Shown: positions 17,036-27,200 of the stretch, one piece after another
Layout of the letters: the number at the start of each line of letters is the position of its first letter
Position numbering within the stretch: position 1 is the first letter of the stretch
DNA from: Kordia sp. TARA_039_SRF
GTDB taxonomy: Bacteria > Bacteroidota > Bacteroidia > Flavobacteriales > Flavobacteriaceae
Direction of reading: 5' to 3'
NCBI GenBank assembly: GCA_006383075.2
Contig: SMNH02000001.1
Location: 375,945-439,944, forward strand
Length of the DNA stretch: 64,000 nucleotides
The notes under the pieces: model-generated
Databases searched by the model: none
Seen by the model: only the letters and a program-made list of their open reading frames with translations
What the model was told of the DNA's origin: nothing
Made by a program: the position numbers and the translations under genes

Positions 17036-19576
17036 TTGAAATCCTTTTTAGCAAAAATATCATTATTTATTATAATTAGCGTGTACGTTACTTCTTGTAA
17101 TTCTATCAAATATGTAAAGGAGGATGAATTACTGTTGACGAAGAACGAATTGAAAGTAAACGGAGAAGGATCTAACGATCCAGACGCGTTGAGTCAAATG
17201 TACCAAAAACCGAACAGTCGACTTTTGAATTTTCCGCTGCGATTGCACATTTATAATTTGTCTGAAAAAAATGCAGATTCTACCTATGAAGCTTGGCTCG
17301 ATAGGAATCCAAAACGCCGCCAACGCTTGAATAATGCACTTTCTAAAAAGCAAGTTCAAGAACTTGGAAATTACAAAACAGGATTCAACAAATGGTTACA
17401 AAAAACGGGAGAAGCGCCTGTAATTATTGATCAAAAGAAAACCAAAAAAACGACTAAAAGACTCAAAGTATATTATCAAAACAAAGGCTATTTTAATGCA
17501 AATGCCGATTTTGAGGTTGTTCCTTCTGAAAAAGAACGCCAAGCAAGTATTGAATATCGTGTCGACACAGGAAATCCGTATTTTGTAGATAGCATTCAAG
17601 TCGCTATCAAATCGCCCGATTTAGATTCTATTTACAATTTACACAAAGACGCATCATTCTTAAAACAAGGAAAACAGTACAATACAGGCGATTTTTACAA
17701 CGAACGCGAACGCTTGACGGTACTTTTTAGGAATTCGGGAATTTATAATTTTCAGTTGAACTCTATCAAACCTACTGTCGGAATTGATTCTACAGGAAAC
17801 GATTATAAGTTGCCTGTTTTATTGAAGATTAATAATTTGAATCAACGCAAAGGCGATAGTATTGTAGAGAAAGAATACAAAGTGCATCGCATTAAAAAAG
17901 TGAATATTTATACAGATTACACGTTTGCCAATTCGCGCTCTAAATTTATTGACACGGTTCAGTATGAAGATTTTACAATTTATTCAAATGATAAATTGCG
18001 TTTTCGTCCAAAAGCAATTACAGATGCCGTATTTATGCATGCTGGTGATATTTATCGCGATAATGACCGAACGCTTACGTACAAGCACATCAACAATCTA
18101 CGTACGTTTAAATATCCGAATATTCAGTACGAATATGCGAATGATAGTCTAACGGATTTAATTGCGAATATTTATTTGCAACCGCGAAAGAAATTCTCCT
18201 TAGGTTTTGATATTGACATTACACATTCCAATATTCAAGATTACGGTTTTTCGTTTAGCACATCGCTTATTAGTCGAAATATTTTCCGCGGTGCAGAAAC
18301 GTTAGAAATTGCTGCAAGAGGAACTTTAGGAGCTTCAAGAGATGTTGCCGATTCGGAAGACCAGTTTTTTAATATTGCAGAGATTGGCGTCGATTTTCGA
18401 TTGAATTTCCCGCGATTTTTCTTCCCGTTCAACACCGAAAAAATAATTCCAAAATATATGCTGCCGACCACAGTTTTGTCGCTCGGAACAAGCAATCAGC
18501 AGAATATTGGACTCGACAGACAAACCTTTACAGGATTTATTCGTTACAACTGGCAACCCAGTAAAAAGAATACGTTTAACTTAGAATTGTTCAATGTACA
18601 ATTCATCCGAAATTTGAATACGAGCAACTATTTTAATGTATACACGAGTTCTTACGACCGACTGAATACAGTAGCGCAAAACTCTGATTATATTGATAGT
18701 GACGAATCGTTGAATATTGCTTCTGGGCAAGCCGATCAGTTTCTCGAAGACGTTATTTCTGACAACTTTGAAGTCACGCCAAATCAACTTTCTACCGTTT
18801 TAAGTGTGAATCAGCGAAAATTCCGATTGACGCAAGACAACTTAATTCTTGCATCTAAAATCAACTTTTTACACAATAGCAAAGAAAACATTGCTGACAA
18901 TACGTTCTTTCAATTTAGAACCGAATTGGAATTGGCAGGAAACTTTTTATCAGCAATTGCTGGAGTGGCAAATTTGGAAAAAGACAGCAGAGGAAAATAC
19001 GAGCTTTTTGGTGTTCCATTTACGCAATATGTAAAAACGGAATTCGATTACATAAAACACTGGGAATTATCGCGAAAAGAAGATGTATTGGCATTTCGAA
19101 CCTTTTTCGGAATTGCAATTCCGTATGGAAACTCTGAAAACATTCCGTTTGCGCGAAGTTATTTTGGTGGTGGTTCTAATGACAATCGCGCGTGGGCAGC
19201 GTATCAGTTAGGTCCTGGACGTTCGGCGAGTTTGCTCGATTTTAACGAAGCCAATTTAAAACTGACTACTAATTTGGAATATCGTTTTGATTTGTTCGGA
19301 AGTTTTAAAGGTGCGCTTTTCGCGGATGCTGGGAACATTTGGAATGTATTTGATGATATAGAAGACGAAGACCAAAAGTTCAACGGATTTGATTCGCTTC
19401 GCGATATTGCCCTAGGAACTGGTTTCGGTTTGCGTTACGATTTTAGCTTCTTTGTATTGCGTTTTGATATCGGTTTTAAAACCTACGATCCAGCCTATCC
19501 GATTGGCAATCGCTGGTTTAATGATTACAATTTTGGAAACGCTGTGTATAATATTGGGATTAATTATCCTTTTTAA
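17036..19576 (+). CDS. tamL: TamL-type BamA/TamA-family outer membrane lipoprotein
   Basis: An 846-residue Omp85-family protein. It starts with TTG; no ATG lies upstream, and the signal peptide with lipobox Cys21 (YVTSC) begins right there. POTRA-like modules occupy roughly residues 30-400 and a 16-strand-type barrel the rest, ending NIGINYPF. In Bacteroidota the TamA role is taken by this lipidated protein, TamL, which works with TamB in outer membrane assembly or lipid transport. The usual tamB neighbour is not next to it here. The general family is certain, the TamL name likely. Confidence 0.83.
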   Translation: MKSFLAKISLFIIISVYVTSCNSIKYVKEDELLLTKNELKVNGEGSNDPDALSQMYQKPNSRLLNFPLRLHIYNLSEKNADSTYEAWLDRNPKRRQRLNNALSKKQVQELGNYKTGFNKWLQKTGEAPVIIDQKKTKKTTKRLKVYYQNKGYFNANADFEVVPSEKERQASIEYRVDTGNPYFVDSIQVAIKSPDLDSIYNLHKDASFLKQGKQYNTGDFYNERERLTVLFRNSGIYNFQLNSIKPTVGIDSTGNDYKLPVLLKINNLNQRKGDSIVEKEYKVHRIKKVNIYTDYTFANSRSKFIDTVQYEDFTIYSNDKLRFRPKAITDAVFMHAGDIYRDNDRTLTYKHINNLRTFKYPNIQYEYANDSLTDLIANIYLQPRKKFSLGFDIDITHSNIQDYGFSFSTSLISRNIFRGAETLEIAARGTLGASRDVADSEDQFFNIAEIGVDFRLNFPRFFFPFNTEKIIPKYMLPTTVLSLGTSNQQNIGLDRQTFTGFIRYNWQPSKKNTFNLELFNVQFIRNLNTSNYFNVYTSSYDRLNTVAQNSDYIDSDESLNIASGQADQFLEDVISDNFEVTPNQLSTVLSVNQRKFRLTQDNLILASKINFLHNSKENIADNTFFQFRTELELAGNFLSAIAGVANLEKDSRGKYELFGVPFTQYVKTEFDYIKHWELSRKEDVLAFRTFFGIAIPYGNSENIPFARSYFGGGSNDNRAWAAYQLGPGRSASLLDFNEANLKLTTNLEYRFDLFGSFKGALFADAGNIWNVFDDIEDEDQKFNGFDSLRDIALGTGFGLRYDFSFFVLRFDIGFKTYDPAYPIGNRWFNDYNFGNAVYNIGINYPF

Positions 19577-19934
19577 TTGGGTGTTGGGTGTTGGGTTTTG
19601 GGTGTTAGGTCGCTTCGCTGCTGGTTGCTGGTAAATTACTTTTCATTTAATATTTTGCGGTTTTACATTTTAAATTGTGTCTCATTTGTTGTCAGTTGGT
19701 CGCCGCGCTCCGTTTTGGGTTTTTATATAACCCTACTTGTTGTTTTAAAGCCTAAACTTATAGACCTATAAACTTTTAAACTTCCACCAAAAACCCAAAA
19801 CCTAAGACCTAAAACCTAGAAACAAAAAAACTAAAACGTTTGCGCCCACAAACAACTAAAAATGAACGTGAAACTGCATAAAAACTCATCACAATTTTAT
19901 TACATTTGTAATCCAAACAAAAAAACCAAAGACG
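19577..19934. other. Intergenic region with degenerate G/T and A/C repeats
   Basis: No gene is seen. 19580-19605 holds tandem TTGGGTG units, and 19785-19820 holds CCAAAAACCCAAAACCTAAGACC-type text split over similar words, roughly its reverse complement, so a long imperfect hairpin is possible. A TAATTTT-poor leader and the aldolase promoter (19901-19908) close the gap. Confidence 0.5.
19901..19908 (+). promoter_or_regulatory. -7 promoter box of the aldolase gene
   Basis: TACATTTG matches the TAnnTTTG consensus 27 bases before the aldolase ATG. No good -33 element is visible. Confidence 0.5.
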
Positions 19935-21002
19935 ATGAGTCATAATATCAAACCAGGAGTTGCAACCGGAGACGAAGTGCAAGAAATCTTTAAACTAGCC
20001 AAAGAAAAAGGCTTTGCGTTGCCAGCCGTAAATGTGGTAGGTTCTAACTCTATCAACGGAGTATTAGAAACTGCGGCAGAGTTGAATTCTCCTGTAATCA
20101 TACAATTTTCAAACGGAGGTGCACAATTCAACGCTGGAAAAGGATTGAGCAACGAAAATCAAAAAGCAGCAATTGCTGGTGCCATTGCTGGTGCAAAACA
20201 CGTACACGAAATGGCAGTTGCCTATGGTGTTCCTGTGATTTTACATACAGACCATTGTGCAAAAAAATTATTGCCTTGGATTGATGGATTGTTAGATGCC
20301 AGCGAAAAGCATTTTGCAGAAACTGGAAAGCCATTATACAGCTCACACATGATTGATCTTTCAGAAGAACCAATCGAAGAAAATATCGAAATTTGTAAAG
20401 AATACCTAACGCGCATGAGCAAAATGGGTATGACGTTGGAAATTGAATTAGGAATTACAGGCGGTGAAGAAGATGGTGTAGACAACAGCGATGTAGACGA
20501 TTCAAAATTATACACACAACCAGAAGAAGTAGCGTATGCATATGAAGAGTTGATGAAAGTTAGCCCTAAATTTACAGTGGCTGCTGCTTTTGGAAACGTT
20601 CATGGTGTATACAAACCTGGAAACGTAAAGTTGACGCCAAAAATCTTGAAAAATTCACAAGAATATATTTCTGAAAAATACAATGTAGGACACAACCATA
20701 TTGACTTTGTTTTTCACGGTGGATCAGGTTCTACACTGGAAGAAATCAGAGAAGCAATTGGTTATGGTGTGATTAAAATGAACATCGATACCGATTTACA
20801 ATTTGCGTTCATGTCTGGAATTCGAGATTATATGTTGGACAAAAAGGATTATTTAATGACACAAATTGGAAATCCTGATGGAGACGACATTCCAAACAAG
20901 AAAAACTACGACCCAAGAAAATGGTTGCGCGAAGGTGAATTGACCTTTAAAACACGTTTAAAGCAAGCATTTGAAGACTTAAATAACGTAAATACGTTGT
21001 AA
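19935..21002 (+). CDS. fbaA: Class II fructose-bisphosphate aldolase
   Basis: This zinc enzyme cleaves fructose-1,6-bisphosphate to the two triose phosphates, and reverses the step in gluconeogenesis. At 355 residues it is the size of the E. coli FbaA type rather than the shorter GatY type. The metal ligand region LHTDHCAKK, the acidic loop TGGEEDGVDNS and the phosphate-binding FHGGSGS motif are intact. It is monocistronic, with its own promoter box and a terminator at 21195. Confidence 0.95.
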   Translation: MSHNIKPGVATGDEVQEIFKLAKEKGFALPAVNVVGSNSINGVLETAAELNSPVIIQFSNGGAQFNAGKGLSNENQKAAIAGAIAGAKHVHEMAVAYGVPVILHTDHCAKKLLPWIDGLLDASEKHFAETGKPLYSSHMIDLSEEPIEENIEICKEYLTRMSKMGMTLEIELGITGGEEDGVDNSDVDDSKLYTQPEEVAYAYEELMKVSPKFTVAAAFGNVHGVYKPGNVKLTPKILKNSQEYISEKYNVGHNHIDFVFHGGSGSTLEEIREAIGYGVIKMNIDTDLQFAFMSGIRDYMLDKKDYLMTQIGNPDGDDIPNKKNYDPRKWLREGELTFKTRLKQAFEDLNNVNTL

Positions 21003-21072
21003 TACAATTTGGGCGTTACCCTCCAATCGAGTTGGAGGTCGGGCTTTCGGCAGTCGCTTTTCACAAACTGTC

Positions 21073-21115
21073 ATTCCTGCGACTTGTACTGAGATTTTCG
21101 AAGTAAGGCAGGAAT
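21073..21115. repeat. ATTCCTGC-type hairpin with spacer
   Basis: ATTCCTGC (21073-21080) and GCAGGAAT (21108-21115) are perfect inverted repeats around 27 bases. The same arms with only a four-base loop occur at 49192-49211. Confidence 0.6.
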
Positions 21116-21194
21116 CCATTTTGCGAAAGAGCTCCAACAAAGCCTCAATCCCTAACGCAAAACTTCTCACGAAAGTAAAAAACTTCAAAACAGA

Positions 21195-21238
21195 AACCTC
21201 GCTAATATTGAAAAACAAAATATTAACGAGGTTTTTTA
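21195..21238 (+). terminator. Intrinsic terminator of the aldolase gene
   Basis: Arms of 15 bp (21195-21209 and 21219-21233), with one mismatch, contain AACCTCG/CGAGGTT and end in six T residues. It lies about 190 bases past fbaA and 26 bases before the next ATG. Confidence 0.7.
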
Positions 21239-21263
21239 CTAAAAATACATTTAAAAGACACAA

Positions 21264-21806
21264 ATGGCAGTATTTTTCGGTATGATTATCGTATTCCCAA
21301 TAATGCTTACGTTAATTATAATGTCATATCTCACTAAGAAAAAAATCTTTCTTTACATTCCCTTAGGAATTGCGGTGCTGCTTTTAGCTGCTTATCTATA
21401 CCGCTCTTACTACAAAAAACCGAATTTAGAAAAAGAAGATTACTACGGTTCTTATGTGATTGATAGAAACTATTTTTCAGGACAACAAGCCGATTGGCAA
21501 TACAATACATTTCGATTTGAAATAAAGGAAAACGATTCTATCTATTTTTATGTGACTGAAAAAGAAGAAATAATTAAAGTGTACAAAGGAACAATTTCAA
21601 CCGTTACTCCTTACAATTCTGCGCGACTCATTATCGACATGGAACAACCCGCGCATCACGTAATGAAATACAATCCAACTACTTATCGCGAAATTCGCAA
21701 TTATTTCTTGGTTTTTAAATCTCCAAAATTTAACAATATGTATTTTAGAAAAGGAACTTGGAAAGAAATTAAGAAAACTGGTAATCCACTTACTTACAGC
21801 GATTAA
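21264..21806 (+). CDS. Hypothetical membrane-anchored protein
   Basis: A 180-residue protein, not recognised. Two hydrophobic helices (about 3-22 and 27-46) separated by a short basic turn TKKKIF are followed by a polar domain of roughly 130 residues rich in beta-like segments and aromatic residues (YYGSYVIDRNYF). This suggests an N-terminal anchor with a soluble domain of unknown fold. It follows the aldolase terminator, so it is probably expressed separately. Confidence 0.6.
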   Translation: MAVFFGMIIVFPIMLTLIIMSYLTKKKIFLYIPLGIAVLLLAAYLYRSYYKKPNLEKEDYYGSYVIDRNYFSGQQADWQYNTFRFEIKENDSIYFYVTEKEEIIKVYKGTISTVTPYNSARLIIDMEQPAHHVMKYNPTTYREIRNYFLVFKSPKFNNMYFRKGTWKEIKKTGNPLTYSD

Positions 21807-21870
21807 CAATCGAAAAACTGTTAAAAATCATCTTGTAAAACAACTATTCATCAGCAAGTACCAATCAAAT

Positions 21871-21902
21871 TTTGAGTTTCCACAATAAAAACAGTAATTT
21901 TG
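21871..21902 (+). promoter_or_regulatory. Promoter of accD
   Basis: TTTG (21871-21874), a 20-base spacer and TAATTTTG (21895-21902) make a textbook Bacteroidota promoter, 90 bases before the accD ATG. Confidence 0.75.
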
Positions 21903-21992
21903 TCGACTAACTAAAAAGAAAAACTAACTTTTGATTGTACGATACAGATTGTAATAAAATCTAACATTGTAAATCGTAATTCACAAATCATT

Positions 21993-22850
21993 ATGGCTTG
22001 GTTTAAAAGAAAAGAAAAAGGTATCCAAACCTCCACAGAGGAAAAAAGAGATACGCCCAAAGGACTTTGGTACAAATCACCCACAGGAAAAATTGTAGAT
22101 TCGGAAGAATTGGCAAAAAACTTTTACGTAAGTCCTGAAGATGGATACCACGTTCGCATTGGAAGCAAAGAATATTTTGAAATATTATTCGACGAAGGAA
22201 AATTCAAAGAACTCGATAAAAACTTATCCTCTAAAGATCCACTAAAATTCGAAGACAGTAAGAAATACACGGATCGATTGAAAGACGCCAAAGAAAAAAC
22301 AGGCTTAAAAGACGCTGTTCGTACGGCGGTTGGAAAATCGAAAGGTAAAGATTTAGTCATTGCGTGTATGGACTTTAAATTTATCGGTGGTTCTATGGGA
22401 AGTGTTGTGGGAGAAAAAATTGCACGCGCTGCAGATTATTCCCTAAAAAACAACATTCCATTTATGATTATTTCCAAATCAGGTGGTGCTCGTATGATGG
22501 AAGCCGCATTATCATTAATGCAATTGGCAAAAACTTCAGCAAAATTAGCACAACTAGCAGAAGCTGGAATTCCTTATATTTCATTATGTACTGACCCAAC
22601 AACTGGTGGAACTACAGCATCATTTGCGATGTTAGGAGACATCAATGTAGCAGAACCTGGAGCGTTAATCGGTTTTGCAGGTCCGCGTGTAGTTCGTGAC
22701 ACCACAGGAAAAGATTTACCCGAAGGTTTCCAAACATCTGAATTCTTACTAGAACACGGATTCCTAGATTTTATCTCACACAGAAAAGAACTTAAAAACA
22801 AAATCAACTTGTATATCGACTTGATTCAAAATCAGCCAATACGCGCGTAG
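21993..22850 (+). CDS. accD: Acetyl-CoA carboxylase carboxyltransferase beta subunit
   Basis: AccD pairs with AccA to move the carboxyl group from biotin to acetyl-CoA, the committed step of fatty acid synthesis. The 285-residue protein has the crotonase-fold core with [10 protein letters not shown] and [12 protein letters not shown]. Oddly, the N-terminal zinc ribbon found in E. coli AccD has lost all four cysteines: the positions read KSPTGK (28-33) and VSPEDGYH (46-53). The surrounding residues still align, so the ribbon shape may persist without zinc. I believe this is common in flavobacteria. Confidence 0.94.
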   Translation: MAWFKRKEKGIQTSTEEKRDTPKGLWYKSPTGKIVDSEELAKNFYVSPEDGYHVRIGSKEYFEILFDEGKFKELDKNLSSKDPLKFEDSKKYTDRLKDAKEKTGLKDAVRTAVGKSKGKDLVIACMDFKFIGGSMGSVVGEKIARAADYSLKNNIPFMIISKSGGARMMEAALSLMQLAKTSAKLAQLAEAGIPYISLCTDPTTGGTTASFAMLGDINVAEPGALIGFAGPRVVRDTTGKDLPEGFQTSEFLLEHGFLDFISHRKELKNKINLYIDLIQNQPIRA

Positions 22851-22870
22851 GTTTGTTAAAAAATAACATA

Positions 22871-22902
22871 AAAAAAGGCTTCCAAATTGGAAGCCTTTTT
22901 TG
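22871..22902 (+). terminator. Bidirectional terminator between accD and a lipoprotein gene
   Basis: GGCTTCC and GGAAGCC, extended by A6/T6, form a symmetric stem around 22871-22901. It serves the convergent accD and the lipoprotein gene ending at 22925. Confidence 0.85.
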
Positions 22903-22924
22903 TTGCCTAAAACTACTCCGTTTG

Positions 22925-23749
22925 CTAATCTAAAATAATGGTTATAGTGTTCCCATTTGGTCCTGTCCACGTAGCTTCTCCATCGCAACTTCCGTCGCCG
23001 TAAGCTAGCGTTCCTGTGTTGTTATTTCGAGACAATTCCACTACGCCACTTACAATAAAAGCACAAACCGCTTCTCTACGCAATGGTGTTGTTATATTTG
23101 CTGAATGTGTATTTCCTAAAGGCCCTGTAGTAGTACCGTTTCCTGTAATAGAAAATACATTGTCTGTCCAAGTGCCTGTATTAACCCCTTCAATCCATTC
23201 GCGAACACGTGTTGCTTGGCGAGTATAAGTTGCTCCATTTGGCCATGTTACTTGCATGTCTACTTCAGCAGTCGATTGTGGATTTCCATTTTCGTTTGAC
23301 AATACACGTGTTACACTACGTGTTCCATCAACCAATACGCCATTGCGTGTAAAATTGTTAAACGTCACTTGAATGACTCTACTCGCCAATTCTGCATTCA
23401 CATCTTGACTCATCATGATGATTCCGCTAACAATGTTGCCATTTGGCAATTGGCAACCGTCACCAAAATCGAGGGTAAGTTGACTAAATCCGCCACTAAC
23501 TTCTGTAGAAATCGTTACACACGACGGTAAAAAGGAAGGAGCTGATTCAAATTCCTGTGAAGCATCATCGACAATCAATCCGATATCATCTGAAATCAAG
23601 TCAATTTCTGCACTTCGTTGTGCTAGTTGGTCACTTATCGCTTCTTCTTCAACAGTAACTGCTTCGTTTTCATCTTGACAGGCTGTTATTAGAAAAAGAC
23701 TCATCAATACTAATAAAATTCCTCGTTGCTTTTTGAATGTGGTTTTCAT
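22925..23749 (-). CDS. Hypothetical lipoprotein
   Basis: A 274-residue protein with a lipoprotein signal: basic start KTTFKKQRG, hydrophobic core, and lipobox LITAC with Cys24. The mature part begins with an acidic stretch and then beta-rich repeats of about 50 residues (LDFGDGCQLPNG, VTWPNGATYT, ATWTGPNGNT), and has a few cysteines that could pair. I do not recognise a named family; similar lipoproteins are common in marine flavobacteria. It is monocistronic. Confidence 0.65.
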   Translation of the reverse strand: MKTTFKKQRGILLVLMSLFLITACQDENEAVTVEEEAISDQLAQRSAEIDLISDDIGLIVDDASQEFESAPSFLPSCVTISTEVSGGFSQLTLDFGDGCQLPNGNIVSGIIMMSQDVNAELASRVIQVTFNNFTRNGVLVDGTRSVTRVLSNENGNPQSTAEVDMQVTWPNGATYTRQATRVREWIEGVNTGTWTDNVFSITGNGTTTGPLGNTHSANITTPLRREAVCAFIVSGVVELSRNNNTGTLAYGDGSCDGEATWTGPNGNTITIILD

Positions 23750-23808
23750 CTTTTTGTTTTTTTAAGTTTTTAATGTTGTGAGGTGGAAAATGTTTATATT
23801 CAAACAGT

Positions 23809-23818
23809 TTGGCGCCAA
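23809..23818. promoter_or_regulatory. Short GC-rich palindrome TTGGCGCCAA
   Basis: A perfect 10-bp palindrome in an otherwise AT-rich region, 60 bases upstream of the lipoprotein gene's start on the minus strand. It could be an operator, but no independent support exists. Confidence 0.25.
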
Positions 23819-23981
23819 CCTATTGTAAATGCATATTCTAATTAACATTTTTTAACATTTCATGACTTTAAGACTGAGCTGAAACACAAAGGTTTAATTA
23901 TCAGTTAAAAAATTACGATATTCAAAAATTCACGGCACAACAATCTTTCTATTTTTCTAGTCAGATTCTAAAAAATAATAG

Positions 23982-23989
23982 TATATTTG
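23982..23989 (+). promoter_or_regulatory. -7 promoter box of rpsO
   Basis: TATATTTG is an exact TAnnTTTG match about 55 bases before the rpsO start, leaving a leader long enough for S15 autoregulation, though no specific structure is recognised. Confidence 0.6.
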
Positions 23990-24043
23990 CGGCTTGATAC
24001 GATACACGTATCTATACATAAAAATTATTAAAATAATATTGGC

Positions 24044-24313
24044 ATGTACTTAACTAAAGAAGCTAAAGAAGAAATCTTCGCAAAGCACGGAAAATCTGCA
24101 CAAGATACAGGTTCGTCAGAAGGTCAAATCGCGTTATTTACGCACAGAATTAATCACTTAACGGAGCACTTAAAGAGAAATCGTAAAGATTATAACACTG
24201 AGCGTTCTCTAGTAAAATTGGTAGGTAAAAGAAGAAGCCTACTAGATTACTTAAAAAAGAAAGATATCAACAGATATCGTGCAATCGTAAAAGAATTAGG
24301 ATTAAGAAAATAA
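24044..24313 (+). CDS. rpsO: 30S ribosomal protein S15
   Basis: An 89-residue primary rRNA-binding protein that nucleates the platform of the small subunit. The family core DTGSSEGQIALFTHRI and LTEHLKRNRKDY are intact, and the length is standard. It lies upstream of pnp, the conserved rpsO-pnp order found in many bacteria, but here a good terminator separates the two. Confidence 0.97.
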   Translation: MYLTKEAKEEIFAKHGKSAQDTGSSEGQIALFTHRINHLTEHLKRNRKDYNTERSLVKLVGKRRSLLDYLKKKDINRYRAIVKELGLRK

Positions 24314-24315
24314 CA

Positions 24316-24344
24316 GAAAAAAGAGGCTTCGTGCCTCTTTTTTT
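24316..24344 (+). terminator. Intrinsic terminator of rpsO
   Basis: GAGGC (24323-24327) pairs with GCCTC (24333-24337), extended by flanking A and T runs, loop TTCGT. It starts three bases after the stop codon. Confidence 0.85.
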
Positions 24345-24479
24345 AATTATATAAACACATATTTCTTTCCTTTGAAAGAAATTATAAAAAGCTATAATTA
24401 CTGGTTTTTCATTGGGTCAATACAACAACTACACACAACAACACAACGACCTTTGTTTAATTAGAATTAAAGAAAATTT

Positions 24480-26657
24480 ATGATTCCAAAAGTTTTTAAA
24501 GAGGTCATTGACCTTGGTGACGGAAGAGAAATCTCTCTCGAAACCGGAAAATTAGCGAAGCAAGCACACGGTAGTGTTGTGGTACAATCAGGAAAATGTA
24601 TGCTCTTATGTACAGTTGTTTCCAACTATCACCAATCTGATGTTGACTTTTTACCTTTAACAGTAGATTACCGTGAAAAATTTGCAGCAGCAGGTCGTTA
24701 TCCTGGTGGTTTTTTCAAAAGAGAAGCCAGACCAAGTGACGGAGAAGTGTTAACCATGCGTTTGGTAGACCGTGTATTGCGTCCATTATTCCCAAAAGAT
24801 TATCACGCAGAAACACAAGTGATGATTCAATTGATGTCGCACGATCCAGATGTAATGCCAGATGCGATGGCAGGATTGGCAGCGTCAGCAGCAATTCAGT
24901 TGTCTGACATTCCATTTGAAACCGCAATTTCTGAAGTGCGTGTAGGACGAATTAATGGTGAATTTATCATCAATCCAACGCTATCTCAATTAGCAGAGTC
25001 TGATATTGACATGGTCATTGGTGCTTCCGCAGATTCTGTAATGATGGTGGAAGGTGAAATGAAAGAGATTTCAGAAGAAGAAATGACCGAGGCTATCAAA
25101 GTTGCGCATGAAGCTATTAAAAAACAGTGTGAAGCGCAATTACGTTTAGCAGAGGCTGTTGGTAAAAAAGAAACACGTGAGTACGAACCAGAAGCAGAAG
25201 ATGAAGAGTTAGCTGCAAAAATTCATGAGATGGTGTATGACAAAACATACGCTATCGCCAAAGCAGGTTCATCTAAGCACGAGCGCGGACAAGCGTTGAG
25301 CGAGTTAAAAGAAGAAGTATTTGAATCGTTTACCGAAGAAGAACAAGAAGAACTAGGAAAACTCATCCACAAATACGTTGCAAAAGCACAAAAATCAGCC
25401 ATTCGTAACTTAACTTTAGACGAAGGATTGCGTTTGGATGGTCGTCAAACAACAGACATCCGACCAATTTGGTGTGAGGTAGATTATTTACCATCTACAC
25501 ACGGTTCGGCTATTTTTACACGTGGAGAAACACAGGCGTTGGCTACCGTTACTTTAGGAACATCAAGAGAAGCTAATGTGGTAGACATGCCATCTTTTGA
25601 AGGTGAAGAGCGTTTCTACTTACACTACAACTTCCCTCCTTTTTCAACAGGAGAAGCACGCCCAATTCGTGGAACATCACGTCGTGAAGTTGGACACGGA
25701 AACTTAGCACAACGCGCCTTAAAAGGTATGGTGCCAGAAGATTGTCCATACACGGTACGTGTCGTTTCGGAAGTATTAGAATCAAACGGTTCGTCTTCTA
25801 TGGCAACGGTTTGTTCAGGAACAATGGCATTAATGGATGCTGGTGTACAAATGATAAAGCCTGTTTCCGGTATTGCAATGGGATTAATTTCAGATGCAGA
25901 AACTGGAAAATACGCGGTATTGTCAGACATTTTAGGTGATGAAGATCACTTAGGAGATATGGACTTTAAAGTGACAGGAACAGCTGACGGAATTACGGCA
26001 TGTCAAATGGATATCAAAATCAAAGGATTGTCGTATGAAGTGTTGGTAAAAGCGTTGAAGCAAGCACGTGACGGACGTTTACATATTTTAGGAAAACTTA
26101 CAGACACGATTGCAACGCCAAACTCAACTGTAAAAGCTCATGCTCCAAAAATGATTACCAGAACGATTCCTGGAGAATATATTGGCGCATTGATTGGTCC
26201 TGGTGGAAAAGTAATTCAAGAGTTACAAAAAGAAACCAATACTACCATTGTTATCAATGAAGATCCTGTAACAGAAGAAGGAATTGTAGAAATTCTAGGA
26301 ACTGACCAAGAAGGCATTGACAAAGTGTTGGATAAAATCAACGCGATTACATTCAAACCAGAAAAAGGAAGCATTTACGAGGTAAAAGTAGTAAAAATGC
26401 TCGATTTCGGAGCGGTAGTAGAATATACTGAAGCACCTGGAAACGAAGTATTATTACACATTTCTGAATTGGCTTGGGAACGCACCAACAACGTAAGTGA
26501 TGTTGTAAACATGGGCGATATTATTGATGTGAAATATTTTGGAGTGGATCCAAAAACTCGCAAAGAAAAAGTATCGCGCAAAGCATTATTACCAAGACCT
26601 CCAAGAGAGGAACGCAAACCACGCGAAGACCGTAAACCAAGAGAAGATAAAAAGTAA
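24480..26657 (+). CDS. pnp: Polyribonucleotide nucleotidyltransferase (PNPase)
   Basis: PNPase degrades mRNA 3' to 5' by phosphorolysis as a trimer. The 725-residue protein shows two RNase PH cores (about 10-230 and 320-540), with [20 protein letters not shown] and [17 protein letters not shown], then a KH domain ([12 protein letters not shown]) and an S1 domain ([21 protein letters not shown]). The tail is a run of charged [12 protein letters not shown] repeats typical of Bacteroidota. It follows rpsO and ends in a strong hairpin. Confidence 0.96.
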   Translation: MIPKVFKEVIDLGDGREISLETGKLAKQAHGSVVVQSGKCMLLCTVVSNYHQSDVDFLPLTVDYREKFAAAGRYPGGFFKREARPSDGEVLTMRLVDRVLRPLFPKDYHAETQVMIQLMSHDPDVMPDAMAGLAASAAIQLSDIPFETAISEVRVGRINGEFIINPTLSQLAESDIDMVIGASADSVMMVEGEMKEISEEEMTEAIKVAHEAIKKQCEAQLRLAEAVGKKETREYEPEAEDEELAAKIHEMVYDKTYAIAKAGSSKHERGQALSELKEEVFESFTEEEQEELGKLIHKYVAKAQKSAIRNLTLDEGLRLDGRQTTDIRPIWCEVDYLPSTHGSAIFTRGETQALATVTLGTSREANVVDMPSFEGEERFYLHYNFPPFSTGEARPIRGTSRREVGHGNLAQRALKGMVPEDCPYTVRVVSEVLESNGSSSMATVCSGTMALMDAGVQMIKPVSGIAMGLISDAETGKYAVLSDILGDEDHLGDMDFKVTGTADGITACQMDIKIKGLSYEVLVKALKQARDGRLHILGKLTDTIATPNSTVKAHAPKMITRTIPGEYIGALIGPGGKVIQELQKETNTTIVINEDPVTEEGIVEILGTDQEGIDKVLDKINAITFKPEKGSIYEVKVVKMLDFGAVVEYTEAPGNEVLLHISELAWERTNNVSDVVNMGDIIDVKYFGVDPKTRKEKVSRKALLPRPPREERKPREDRKPREDKK

Positions 26658-26676
26658 TCTTTTTGAAATATAGTTT

Positions 26677-26708
26677 AAACGCCTCAGCAATTGTTGAGGC
26701 GTTTTTTT
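26677..26708 (+). terminator. Terminator of pnp, overlapping the end of the GtrA gene
   Basis: AACGCCTCA pairs with TGAGGCGTT, with further inner pairing of CAATTG, and runs into seven T. The stop codon of the convergent GtrA-like gene (26707-26709) lies inside this T run. Confidence 0.88.
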
Positions 26709-27105
26709 ATGACTTTTTTACTGGTCTAAAAATATATACTTTCAAAAAAATCAAACTTATCAACGCTGTCGATAGTAAACAAATTCCCCAAACCCATCGG
26801 TGATGAAGGTGAACTACTTCCACCAAAAACAAATGTAAAACTGCACTAAAAACCAACGCGCCAATATCCACCATAAACGCTTTGTACAAACTTTTAACAT
26901 ACGAGCCTTTGTGTGAAAAGGTGAAATATCGGTGCAACGCATGTTGTCGCACAATTCCAATCACGAAAGCTATCATCCAACTCAGCGTAGCTTTGGGTGA
27001 AAACGGGTTGAAATAGTAAATGACTTCATAGGTCAAAAATCCTAAGACGACACCGATTCCAGCAATAATCAACATTCGAAATATTTCAGATTGTTTGTTG
27101 GTCAA
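26707..27105 (-). CDS. GtrA-like membrane protein
   Basis: A 132-residue protein with four hydrophobic helices (about 8-28, 40-58, 72-92, 102-124) and the family-like segment RYFTFSHKGSY between helices 2 and 3, where GtrA members carry RxFTF. GtrA proteins are small flippase-like partners for polyprenyl-linked sugars, though many have unknown cargo. It is 95 bases downstream of the CDP-alcohol phosphatidyltransferase gene on the same strand and may be the last gene of that lipid-type operon. Confidence 0.7.
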   Translation of the reverse strand: MTNKQSEIFRMLIIAGIGVVLGFLTYEVIYYFNPFSPKATLSWMIAFVIGIVRQHALHRYFTFSHKGSYVKSLYKAFMVDIGALVFSAVLHLFLVEVVHLHHRWVWGICLLSTALISLIFLKVYIFRPVKKS

Positions 27106-27200
27106 GGTTTTGTTTTTTTGTTATTCGTTGTTTGGGAATTAAAAAATTGAAAGATTAAAAACCCAATACCAATATCTCAATACTCACTACTAAATTCTCA

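Noticed and set aside
19577-19635. TTGGGTG tandem as telomere-like or origin-like DNA
   Set aside because: Only three or four imperfect units and no DnaA boxes; it is low-complexity intergenic text seen elsewhere in such genomes.
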